This document shows, in pieces, positions 43,610 through 51,792 of a stretch of DNA of 64,000 nucleotides; within the stretch, counting starts at the first letter, position 1; each line of letters starts with the position of its first letter. Location: NCBI GenBank assembly GCA_016208975.1, contig JACQXA010000002.1:138848-202847 (forward strand), read 5' to 3'. The translations under genes were made by a program, and so were the position numbers. The notes below the pieces were generated by a model. The model was not told the origin of the DNA, did no database searches, and was given only the letters and a program-made list of their open reading frames with translations. This DNA comes from Nitrospinota bacterium (GTDB taxonomy: Bacteria > Nitrospinota_A > UBA7883 > JACRLM01).

Positions 43610-46015
43610 TTACCGCTTGAATGAATATCTGGCGAAAGAAGCAAGATCGGCTAACGCGGCTTTCGCTTCAAGCCTGGAATTTATCCGGCCTATTATTCTG
43701 TCCGACTCCAGTTCCGCGGTTTCCCAGTCCGTTTGGCCATCTTTCACCCGCATGTAGTATTTATGGTGTGAATAGCGGCGGTGGTCCGCCCCATGGGCGT
43801 TTAGACGGAAACGATTGACGCTGGCAAGGTCTGGTTCGCAATAAGACGCATCAGCGTCCACCAGCCTCAAAAGCAGAATGTCGTCCGAATCCGTGATGAA
43901 CTCAACATCGGAGGCTTTTGGGGCCGTGTCATAATACACATCCGTATCCACATCTTCAGGGTCCAGCTTATTCCAATCCAGGTAGCTTACGGACCTTGGC
44001 CATATTAGCAGGGGGAGCCAATCGTAACTGCGGACCAGCATTCCACAGTCCCCGGCTTTCCAGAAATGTTTCAATCGCGCGGGTGAAACGCCGTAACCGC
44101 CGCCGCTTTTCCACCGTATCGCTCCGGATGGATGTCGAAGCGCCAGTTTCGCCAGCCGCCTGGAGGAATTGTCCGGATTTCCGTCCTTGCCCATAAGCGC
44201 CCGGGAAAAATCCCCGTCAACCGGGACATCCGGCGCAAGGGCCAGATATTTTTTCCCACGCGCCGCCATCTCGTAAAGCTTCGGGAAAGTTCCGTCGGAT
44301 AGAATGATGTCCGGGGCCAGCATGACCAGCGCCGCCCTGGTTTCCGCCGCCTTCATGATAGCCGTCCGTTGGAACATCGCTCTGGCGCGCCGGAGCTCAT
44401 TGTGCGGTATCCGTTCGAATCCCCCTGTTGAAATGGATACCGGCAGGATTTTCGCCAGCCTGTTAAACGCGGGTGAATTTTTGATCCCCTCCGCCAACTC
44501 ATCCGGCGCGAACAGGGTGTAGCTGACCTCCGGGAAATCCTGTAGCGACGGAAGATTTTTCATGGAAAGGTGGCAGGGTAGCGCGACACCCGTGTAAAGT
44601 CCGGCCTCCCGTTCCGTCATTACCATTGTGGCGATGTTCAACGGCGTCAGGCGCTCCTTCGCGGTAGCCAGGGGAACTCCGGCGCGCCTTGGCCCCCGAA
44701 GCCGTTCCAGGATTAATTCATGGATCCGCCCGCACCGTTTGATGGGGGTGTGGTCTCGAAGGGTACGTTCCTGCCCGGCCCTGGCTATTTGTTCGCGAAC
44801 GGAGTCATGCTCCAGGAGGTACGCGGCTTTTTCCTCGCATTCGCCCAGCGACGAATATGTGACAATCTCGCGATCCTTATCGAACAGGTCGGCCATGTTG
44901 GTTCCGTCATCGGTCAGCAGGCACGCGCCCACGCCAGTGGCCTCGAACATCCGCATGTTGCCCACCTCGCCATCCGCGGCCACGGTATGGATGTTCAGGG
45001 TTACCCTAGACCGCGCCAGGACCCGGTACATATCCATACCGAAAACGGCGTCCCGGCATTTATCCGGATACAGGTCTCTTAAACATTTGGATGGCGCTAT
45101 GGCGTTTACATGACCCGAGCCGTTGTTACCGGCGTTCAATGCGCCCCGAGCCATTTTTATAAGCTCGATGCCTGCATTGCTGGCAACCTTGCCTTCAAAT
45201 GAAACCAGCCGCCTCAAAAAGGTTTCGCCGACTCTGTTCAAACCCCCTTGCGCAAGTATTTTCGAGATCCGGCTGATATGTTCAACGAAAGACGGATCCG
45301 GGGCCGACCGGCCCATTTCCCAAACTTGAAGATCTGTCCGCTCCAGCAAATCCGAAAGCATTTTATATCGCGACCAATGGGTTTCAGGCATGGCCGGGTA
45401 TGAACAGCCGGACGAGCCGATGAAAGAAAACCCGATGTCCCTTATGGTGTCCTGGGCGTCAAGCCTGGCCAAAACAGACTGGTCAAAGGAATGGTAGATT
45501 ACGTGGGACTGTATGCCGTTTGCGTGCAATTGCCTTTTCAGTTTCGGCGCGCCTACGATTATCAGATCGTAATATTGACATTCGCCGGGCGGGATAAGAA
45601 AGCTTAAATTGAGGGCCACAAGCCTTACGAATGGAAACCGGCTTAAAAAGGTTTTTTGAATTTCCTCCGGAAACAGATTCCCCCCTTGGTAATAGACCAC
45701 ATCCGGTTTGATGGACTCGATCTGCCCCAGAAGGATCTCATGCCGCCAATTGCGGGGTTCATAAGGAAATCCGTTTTCCCTCGCCCAGGTCTCCTGGGCG
45801 ATTTTAGCGTCGTAAACGATATCGGACGCCTCGTTCCCCAGCGCGCGCATGGCTTTTGAAAAACTGTCGGAATAAAACAGGCCCTGGGCGAATAGGGCGC
45901 GCATCTGCTCTTCGTAGGGCTTGTTTTCCAGCCCCGGATTGTTTTCATACACCCCTTCGATGGCCAAGGGATAATGGCCCATCGGGGCGATTCTCAAAAT
46001 GCGGTAATTATCCAT
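43610..46015 (-). CDS. CgeB-like glycosyltransferase fused to an MKFHF-type domain
   Basis: The 801-residue protein has two halves. Residues 1-450 look like a GT-B transferase of the CgeB/Glyco_trans_1_2 kind: QGGNLFPEEI, FSFIGSSGCSYPA, and the donor-side segment MRMFEATGVGACLLTDDGTNM. Residues about 456-790 carry the MKFHF motifs without the MKFHF start: LVMLAPDIILSDGTFPKLYE, SSRRLAKLALRHPSG, LKHFWKAGDCGMLVRSY ending LLIWPRS, and FITDSDDILL. The fusion is the best clue that the MKFHF family acts in glycosylation. It lies 6 bases upstream of the asparagine synthetase on the same strand. Confidence 0.75.
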   Translation of the reverse strand: MDNYRILRIAPMGHYPLAIEGVYENNPGLENKPYEEQMRALFAQGLFYSDSFSKAMRALGNEASDIVYDAKIAQETWARENGFPYEPRNWRHEILLGQIESIKPDVVYYQGGNLFPEEIQKTFLSRFPFVRLVALNLSFLIPPGECQYYDLIIVGAPKLKRQLHANGIQSHVIYHSFDQSVLARLDAQDTIRDIGFSFIGSSGCSYPAMPETHWSRYKMLSDLLERTDLQVWEMGRSAPDPSFVEHISRISKILAQGGLNRVGETFLRRLVSFEGKVASNAGIELIKMARGALNAGNNGSGHVNAIAPSKCLRDLYPDKCRDAVFGMDMYRVLARSRVTLNIHTVAADGEVGNMRMFEATGVGACLLTDDGTNMADLFDKDREIVTYSSLGECEEKAAYLLEHDSVREQIARAGQERTLRDHTPIKRCGRIHELILERLRGPRRAGVPLATAKERLTPLNIATMVMTEREAGLYTGVALPCHLSMKNLPSLQDFPEVSYTLFAPDELAEGIKNSPAFNRLAKILPVSISTGGFERIPHNELRRARAMFQRTAIMKAAETRAALVMLAPDIILSDGTFPKLYEMAARGKKYLALAPDVPVDGDFSRALMGKDGNPDNSSRRLAKLALRHPSGAIRWKSGGGYGVSPARLKHFWKAGDCGMLVRSYDWLPLLIWPRSVSYLDWNKLDPEDVDTDVYYDTAPKASDVEFITDSDDILLLRLVDADASYCEPDLASVNRFRLNAHGADHRRYSHHKYYMRVKDGQTDWETAELESDRIIGRINSRLEAKAALADLASFARYSFKR

Positions 46016-46170
46016 CGGTAAACCGTATAGTCGCGCTGAAAGGCCAGGTTGTTTTCCATCATCGGGCGTTCAGGAATATTAACATAAGCCTCGCCAAACC
46101 ATGTGATTGACAACGCGCCGCTCTGCCCTAAGAATAGGTAATCGGGCTTTGTCCGGTTGTTTTGGCTCAT
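45994..46170 (-). CDS. Small ORF, 58 residues, overlapping the start of the glycosyltransferase gene
   Basis: An ATG at 46170 follows AAAGGCGTT and opens a 58-codon frame (MSQNNRTKPDYLFLGQSG to TVYRWIITAF). Its stop lies 22 bases inside the downstream glycosyltransferase gene. Composition looks protein-like (WFGEAYVNIPERP), and the overlap would allow translational coupling. I recognise no family. It could be a leader peptide, the remnant of a longer gene, or chance; the rest of the 46171-46284 spacer shows nothing clear. Confidence 0.35.
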   Translation of the reverse strand: MSQNNRTKPDYLFLGQSGALSITWFGEAYVNIPERPMMENNLAFQRDYTVYRWIITAF

Positions 46171-46284
46171 AACGCCTTTATCGGTAAAAAAGCGGCCATC
46201 GCGAGGCTAAAAGCTAAAGAATTATCCGGAAAATGCCGATAAAATGGGAAACCGCATGAAAAAACCACGTTCGGGCCTCGGCGT

Positions 46285-47367
46285 ATGATAATTGTTGGGC
46301 AGTTGGGCTGTGGCTATTGGGGGCCAAACCTTCTCCGCAATTTTTCTTCCAGGAAAGATTGCCGGGTTAAATGGGTGGCCGAGGTTAGCGCCGAGCGCCA
46401 GGCCTATGTCCGCGAAAATTATCCGGACACCCCTGTTACTCCCCACTTCGAAGAAGTGTTGGCGGATCCTGAAGTAAACGCGGTGGTAATAGCCACACCG
46501 GCGGCCACCCATTTCGCCCTGGCCCGAGCCGCGCTTCAAAACGGCAAACATGTCCTCGTTGAAAAACCCTTCACCAACAGCGTCTCCCACGCCCAGGAGC
46601 TTGCGGCCCTGGCGGCGGAAAAAGGGCTTGCGCTGATGGCGGGCCACACGTTCATTTACAACGCCGCCGTGCGGTATGTGAAAAACCTGGTGGATTCAGG
46701 GGAACTGGGGGACATCTTCTATATTTACTGCCAGCGGCTGAACCTGGGCAAGGTGCGGTCCGATGTCAACGCATGGTGGAATTTCGCGCCGCACGACGTA
46801 TCCATATTGCTATATCTGTTGAATGGCAGTCTTCCGGCGGCGGTCACCGCTGTCGGTTCGGATTACATCCAGTCCGGCGTCGAAGACGTGGTGTTCGCCA
46901 CATACTCGTGGGCGAACAAAATGACCGCCCACGTGCACGTAAGCTGGCTTGATCCGGGGAAAACACGCCGGATAACCGTGGTGGGTAGCAAGAAAATGGT
47001 GGTGTACAACGACATCAGCGACGACAAGATAGCGATATACGACAAAGGGGTGGATCGCATCCCCCGGCTGGCCCAGCGGATGGATTTCGACCATTACAAC
47101 GGATATCAGCTTTCCCAGCGCACCGGCGATGTGATATTGCCCAAAATAAATTTCACAGAGCCGCTGAAAGTCCAGGCGGAGCATTTCCTGGAATGTATCC
47201 GGGACGGCAAAGAGCCGCTGACAGGCGCGCGGCACGCCATACCGGTGGTGATGGCCCTGGAGGCGGCCCAACGGGCTTTAAAAACCAGGCAAAGCGTTTC
47301 GATAGGCCACGAGCATCCGGATTTCAGCGGCCCGTTGGCTGAAACAAGCCTTTCGCACATTAAATAG
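46285..47367 (+). CDS. Gfo/Idh/MocA-family sugar oxidoreductase
   Basis: The 360-residue NAD(P)-dependent enzyme has GQLGCGYWGPNLLRNF (dinucleotide loop), VVIATPAATHFA and the catalytic HVLVEKPFT with the EKP Lys. The C-terminal alpha/beta domain follows, with WNFAPHDVSILLYLL supplying the family's His/Asp. GYWGPNL is typical of WlbA/WbpB-like dehydrogenases that oxidise C3 of UDP-N-acetyl-hexosaminuronate. The next gene is a WlbC/WbpE-like aminotransferase, so together they probably make a 3-amino sugar. The substrate is inferred from that pairing. It heads the second long plus-strand operon. Confidence 0.87.
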   Translation: MIIVGQLGCGYWGPNLLRNFSSRKDCRVKWVAEVSAERQAYVRENYPDTPVTPHFEEVLADPEVNAVVIATPAATHFALARAALQNGKHVLVEKPFTNSVSHAQELAALAAEKGLALMAGHTFIYNAAVRYVKNLVDSGELGDIFYIYCQRLNLGKVRSDVNAWWNFAPHDVSILLYLLNGSLPAAVTAVGSDYIQSGVEDVVFATYSWANKMTAHVHVSWLDPGKTRRITVVGSKKMVVYNDISDDKIAIYDKGVDRIPRLAQRMDFDHYNGYQLSQRTGDVILPKINFTEPLKVQAEHFLECIRDGKEPLTGARHAIPVVMALEAAQRALKTRQSVSIGHEHPDFSGPLAETSLSHIK

Positions 47368-47403
47368 CCGGTGTCCGGCTCCCGGCCTTTAACATGGTAA
47401 CCA

Positions 47404-48513
47404 ATGATTCCTCTGGTTGATTTAAAAGCCCAATACGCCGCCATCCGGCGCGAGATAGACGCCGCCCTGCAAGGCGTGCTGGACTCCTGCGCGTTCATAA
47501 AAGGCGCGAACGTGGCGGCGTTCGAGCGGGAATTCGCCGGGTTTTGCGGCGCCAGCGGATGCGCCACCACCGGGAATGGAACAGACGCGTTGTATTTGGC
47601 CCTCCGCGCCCTGGGAATCACCGCCGGGGATGAGGTAATCACCGTTGCCAACACCTTCATTGCCACCGCGGAGGCCATAACCCTCGCAGGCGCCAAGCCG
47701 GTTTTCGTGGATACGCTGGAAGGCTCCATGCTCTTGGATCCATCCGCGCTGGAATCCGCTATAACCTCCAAAACAAAAGCCATAGCCCCGGTGCATTTGT
47801 ACGGCCAGCCCTGCGACATGGACAGTGTGATGGATATCGCCGGGCGCCACGGCCTGCTCATGGTGGAAGACGCGGCGCAGGCCCATGGGGCGTTGTGGTC
47901 TGGCAAACCGGCGGGAACGCTGGGCCACGCGGGCTGTTTCAGTTTTTTCCCGGGTAAAAATCTGGGCGCTTATGGGGACGGCGGCGCCGTGATAAGCGGC
48001 GACCAGGAATTGATACGCAAAATCGGTCTATTATCGAACCATGGCCGGTCGGACAAATACCTCCACCAAATGGAAGGGGTCAACAGCAGGCTGGACGAGC
48101 TTCAGGCGGCGGTGTTACGCGTCAAACTGCGATACCTGCGGGAGTGGACGGATAAGCGGAACCGCGTTGCGAGACTATATATAGAGGCCCTCACCGGCTC
48201 AAATGTAAAATTGCCGGAAGTGGATGGGCGTTCTGAACCCGCATGGCATCTTTTCGTTATCCGCGTTGGCAACCGGGACGAGCTTCGCGCCAGGTTGAAG
48301 GAACAGGGGGTGGACACCGGCGTTCACTATCCCGTTCCACTTCATCTGCAACCGGCCTATGAACGGTTTGGGATGCCCGAAGGTTCCTTGCCGGTCACCG
48401 AGCGGCACGCCCGGCAAATCCTGAGCCTTCCGATATATCCGGAGCTTTCCGGGGGCCAAGTGGCCCATGTGGCTGAAATTGTGCGAAAGTACGCCCGGCC
48501 GGTGGAGAATTGA
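47404..48513 (+). CDS. DegT/DnrJ/EryC1/StrS-family sugar aminotransferase
   Basis: The 369-residue PLP enzyme has IPLVDLKAQYAAI, GNGTDALYLALRA, MVEDAAQAHGA (PLP-contacting Asp) and SFFPGKNLGAYGDGG with the Schiff-base Lys. VHYPVPLHLQPAYE near the end is conserved in this family. Gene order after a Gfo/Idh/MocA dehydrogenase is that of WlbA-WlbC or WbpB-WbpE, so it probably aminates the 3-keto sugar. It is a paralogue of the enzyme at 909-2030 but clearly distinct in sequence. Confidence 0.9.
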   Translation: MIPLVDLKAQYAAIRREIDAALQGVLDSCAFIKGANVAAFEREFAGFCGASGCATTGNGTDALYLALRALGITAGDEVITVANTFIATAEAITLAGAKPVFVDTLEGSMLLDPSALESAITSKTKAIAPVHLYGQPCDMDSVMDIAGRHGLLMVEDAAQAHGALWSGKPAGTLGHAGCFSFFPGKNLGAYGDGGAVISGDQELIRKIGLLSNHGRSDKYLHQMEGVNSRLDELQAAVLRVKLRYLREWTDKRNRVARLYIEALTGSNVKLPEVDGRSEPAWHLFVIRVGNRDELRARLKEQGVDTGVHYPVPLHLQPAYERFGMPEGSLPVTERHARQILSLPIYPELSGGQVAHVAEIVRKYARPVEN

Positions 48514-48520
48514 GCGGAAT

Positions 48521-49555
48521 ATGAGCATCGTCGCCCATCCGTATAACGCGGAGCTTGCCAGCGCATGGGACGACTTTGTTTCAAACCAGTCCAGAAACGG
48601 GACCATCTTCCACGAACAGCGCTTTCTGGAGTATCACCCGCCCGGCCGGTTTACCGACGCTTCGCTGGTGTTCCATGAAAATGGCTCCGCTGTGGAAAAA
48701 ATCATCGGCGTGTTTCCGGCGGCGCTGGTTGCGCAAAATGGAGAGACGAGGCTTGTGTCCCATCCGGGAAGCTCTTACGGCGGGCTTGTTTACGGGCCGA
48801 AAACCACCGCCCGGCAGGTGATGGAGATGGTGGAGGGAATTATAGGACACGCGCAAAGCCTGAAGGCCCAATCGGTGGAAATGCGCCTGGCGGAGAACCT
48901 GATTTTCTCCGACCCGCCGGATCAGGAGCTGGGCTTCATGCTCTGGCACAGGGGGTTTACGCGCAAATCGCTGGAGCTGAGTAGCGCCATAAACCTTTTG
49001 ACCGGCGCGCGTCTTTCCGGGATGAAAAGCACCGTGCGATGGTCCGTGGGCCGGGCGCAAAAAGACGGGGTCACGGTGGAGACGGAAAGGCCCGTGGAAG
49101 AGGCCTACGCGCTGATAGAGAAAAACCTGGCCGCAAAATACGGGAAGAAACCAACCCACTCACTGGAAGAGTTGCAGGAACTCAAACGCAGGTACCCGGA
49201 ACGGATACGCATATGGTCCGCCATGACAGACGGCCAATGCGCCGGAACCACGGTGATATTCGAGGCCAATAGAAAATCCGTACACGTATTTTACATCGCG
49301 CAGGATTACAAATTCTCCAAAGCCCAGCCGCTCTACCTGCTTTTCGACAGGGTTGTCGCCCACTACGCGGACATGGGTTTTGAATGCCTCAACTTCGGTA
49401 TCTCCTCCCGGGAACGGTGGATAAAATGGGGTATACTTGAGTTCAAAGAAAGCTTCGGCGCCCGCGGCGTCACACGGGAAACATGGGCGCTTAACGATTT
49501 GGCGGCCCCTAAACCGCACGACGGCCCGCCGCATGAAACAGGTATCCGGCAATGA
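48521..49555 (+). CDS. FemAB/GNAT-type acyl- or aminoacyltransferase
   Basis: The start is ATG 48521, 7 bases after the aminotransferase stop; the longer frame overlaps that gene. The 344-residue protein has a double-GNAT outline like the FemAB-related proteins of exopolysaccharide clusters. It shows FHEQRFLEYHP, VFPAALVAQNG, YGGLVYGP, a KSTVRWSVGRAQKDG block, and FEANRKSVHVFYIAQDYKFSKAQPLY-type strands before FLNFGIS-like FECLNFGISSRE. It may acylate the amino group made by the upstream enzyme, replacing the hexapeptide acetyltransferase (WbpD/WlbB) that is usual in this pathway. The acyl donor is unknown. Confidence 0.65.
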   Translation: MSIVAHPYNAELASAWDDFVSNQSRNGTIFHEQRFLEYHPPGRFTDASLVFHENGSAVEKIIGVFPAALVAQNGETRLVSHPGSSYGGLVYGPKTTARQVMEMVEGIIGHAQSLKAQSVEMRLAENLIFSDPPDQELGFMLWHRGFTRKSLELSSAINLLTGARLSGMKSTVRWSVGRAQKDGVTVETERPVEEAYALIEKNLAAKYGKKPTHSLEELQELKRRYPERIRIWSAMTDGQCAGTTVIFEANRKSVHVFYIAQDYKFSKAQPLYLLFDRVVAHYADMGFECLNFGISSRERWIKWGILEFKESFGARGVTRETWALNDLAAPKPHDGPPHETGIRQ

Positions 49556-51039
49556 AACTCAGGGCGCTTCTCATCAAGCCGAACATTGTTTCAAGACGCG
49601 GTTTCGACATGCTCAACAAAATGACGCCCCCCCTGGGCCTCGGCTACATCGCAAGCGCCCTGCTGGCGGCAGGGCATGAAGTGAAAATACTGGACATGGT
49701 GGCCGAAGGCGCGGGCAGGATGTGGGATTACGGAGCCTCCCATACCTGCCATGGCCTAACAGACGATGACCTGCTCGATGTTTGCCGGGCCTTCGCTCCG
49801 GATGTCGTGGGCGTCACCGGATTCACGACCCAGCATTCCAGGATCGTGGAAATCATATCGGCGGTCAAAATAGCGTTGCCAGGCGTGATAACCGTGCTGG
49901 GCGGCGTGCACGTCACATCCATTCCGGAGATGGTGATGGAATGCTCCGGGGCCGATTACGCCCTTCTTGGTGACGCGGAGGAATCCATCGTAGGGCTGTT
50001 CGAGGCGGTGTCGCCGGGTAATGCCCAAGCTTTGGAGCGGATAGGCGGGCTTGCGCGGCGGGTGGACGGCGGGATAGCGGTTAATCCGTTGAACGCCAGG
50101 GGGCTGGATATAGGTGGAATAAGGCCTCCGGCGCGCCAGCTGTTACCCAATGAGGCGTATATCAGGCACGGCATCCCAATGCCCGTGATCACCTCCCGCG
50201 GATGCCCTTACAGTTGCGCGTTCTGTTGCGTGCACGTCAGCCGGGGCCGTTCATACTATTACCGCGACCCCGCCAGCGTGGTGGACGAGATAGAGTCCGT
50301 CGTCCGCGATTACGGTTACGGCACGGTATCGATATTCGATGACGCTTTCAACGTTATTCCGGAGCGGGTTATCGCGATTTGCAAGGAGATCAAGAATAGA
50401 AGGCTGGGCATAAGGCTGGTGCTCCCCAGCAGTCTGATAATAAGCAGGCTCACGCGGGAAACGCTTTTCTGGCTCAAGGAGGCCGGATGCGTTTCGGTGG
50501 CGCTTCCATTCGAGCATGTGGACGAGAAGATAAGGAACTCCGTCATCAACAAGAACCTCCCTTCATCCCGGTTCGAGGAAGTGTTGGAATGGTGCAGGGA
50601 CGTGGGGCTTCTGGCCGTAGTAAATTTCGTTCTCGGCATGCCGGGGGAGACGGAGGAAACGCTCCGCGCCATCGTGGATTATGTGGGAAAAAACGCGTTC
50701 CGGATGGACGGGGTGGCCAGCTACATCGCCACCCCTTTTCCCGGCACCCCGTTTTACCGGGAATGTGAGGAGAAAGGGTATCTGGACAGGGCCGCCCCAT
50801 TTCTGGAGTACGACCTGTATGGAAGCGTGATAGACACTCCATGGATAACGGGGCGGGTGGTGGAGAAATACAAGACGGAGATCGATTCGGCGTTCAAACG
50901 GGCCAGGGAAGGGCTTTTCGATGAAAATATCGTAAGGCGCGCCATCCGCAAGTCCGATAAGGAAGCCATGGCGTATGTGAACAGCTACTATTTCGAAAAG
51001 CGCAACCAGGAGTGGGACAAGAGGGCGGAAATCCGCTGA
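49552..51039 (+). CDS. B12-binding-domain radical SAM protein
   Basis: In this 495-residue protein, residues 1-190 have the B12-type layout (PPLGLGYIASALLAAGHEV, ILDMV, VGVTGFT, TVLGGVHVT, LLGDAEESI). The radical SAM core holds SRGCPYSCAFCC with CxxxCxxC at about 216-223. NFVLGMPGETEET and YIATPFPGTPFY complete the pattern of the RimO/Elp3-like half. It overlaps the preceding gene by ATGA and lies directly before the phosphoramidate cassette. It could C- or P-methylate an intermediate, but it could equally belong to the amino-sugar branch. Confidence 0.82.
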   Translation: MKLRALLIKPNIVSRRGFDMLNKMTPPLGLGYIASALLAAGHEVKILDMVAEGAGRMWDYGASHTCHGLTDDDLLDVCRAFAPDVVGVTGFTTQHSRIVEIISAVKIALPGVITVLGGVHVTSIPEMVMECSGADYALLGDAEESIVGLFEAVSPGNAQALERIGGLARRVDGGIAVNPLNARGLDIGGIRPPARQLLPNEAYIRHGIPMPVITSRGCPYSCAFCCVHVSRGRSYYYRDPASVVDEIESVVRDYGYGTVSIFDDAFNVIPERVIAICKEIKNRRLGIRLVLPSSLIISRLTRETLFWLKEAGCVSVALPFEHVDEKIRNSVINKNLPSSRFEEVLEWCRDVGLLAVVNFVLGMPGETEETLRAIVDYVGKNAFRMDGVASYIATPFPGTPFYRECEEKGYLDRAAPFLEYDLYGSVIDTPWITGRVVEKYKTEIDSAFKRAREGLFDENIVRRAIRKSDKEAMAYVNSYYFEKRNQEWDKRAEIR

Positions 51040-51060
51040 TCCAAAGACCCGGTAATAAAA

Positions 51061-51792
51061 ATGGCAATAGACGTGGATAAACAGCGGGGGATACTGGAAG
51101 GCATTTCACGCCACTATAACGTTTACGAGGGGTTCGACCGGCGGCAGAACGAAGTGGTGGGGGAAATGATGGCCGAGCGCGTCCGCGGCAAAAGGACCCT
51201 GGAATTGGGATGCGCCAACGGGCTCATCACGGGGATGTTGCTTAAAACCGCCGCCGCGCTGGACGTGGTGGACGGCGCCGGAAAATACATCGCCGAGGTG
51301 ACCGCCAAATACGGTCCGGCCATAAGCGCGCATGTATCCCTTTTCGAGGAGTATGATCCCCCCTGCAAATACGAGGCGGTGGTCTTCGCCAACACCCTGC
51401 ATCACATCCATGCCCCGGAGGCGTTGCTGGAAAGGATACGCGGATGGGTGGCGCCCGGAGGCAGGCTGTATATAACCGCGCCCAACATGCTTTCCCTTCA
51501 CAGGCGTCTGGGAGTGCTGATGGGGAAGCTTAAAGACACCCATGACGCGACCGAGCGGAACCTGGCCTTCGACCAGCCGGGGCGCTATACCAAGGCCAGC
51601 CTTATTGCCCAGCTGGAACGGGCGGGGTACCGTGTAGTGGAGTGCCATGGATTTTTTCTAAAGCCGTTCAGCCACGCCCAGATGGAAACGCTGGATCCTT
51701 CGCCGGAGCTTATGAAAGCCCTCTGCCAGATGGGCAGGGAACTGGAAGAGTACGCAAGCCTTATTTTCGCCGAAGCGGAGCCTTTAAGATGA
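51061..51792 (+). CDS. Class I SAM methyltransferase, candidate phosphoramidate-pathway methylase
   Basis: Motif I of this 243-residue protein is TLELGCANGLITGML (about 45-59), followed by DVVDGAGKYIAEV and YEAVVFANTLHHI. The N-terminus HYNVYEGFDRRQNEVVGEMM resembles small-molecule O-methyltransferases. It stands immediately before the glutamine-kinase-like gene (ATGA overlap), the place of Cj1419/Cj1420 in the C. jejuni O-methyl phosphoramidate locus. Methylation of the phosphoramidate oxygen is therefore the leading guess; the acceptor is not shown by sequence. Confidence 0.75.
   Translation: MAIDVDKQRGILEGISRHYNVYEGFDRRQNEVVGEMMAERVRGKRTLELGCANGLITGMLLKTAAALDVVDGAGKYIAEVTAKYGPAISAHVSLFEEYDPPCKYEAVVFANTLHHIHAPEALLERIRGWVAPGGRLYITAPNMLSLHRRLGVLMGKLKDTHDATERNLAFDQPGRYTKASLIAQLERAGYRVVECHGFFLKPFSHAQMETLDPSPELMKALCQMGRELEEYASLIFAEAEPLR

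Noticed and set aside
51642-51788. Extended start for the glutamine-kinase-like gene
   Set aside because: It reads the methyltransferase gene in another frame; ATG 51789 gives the normal ATGA overlap.
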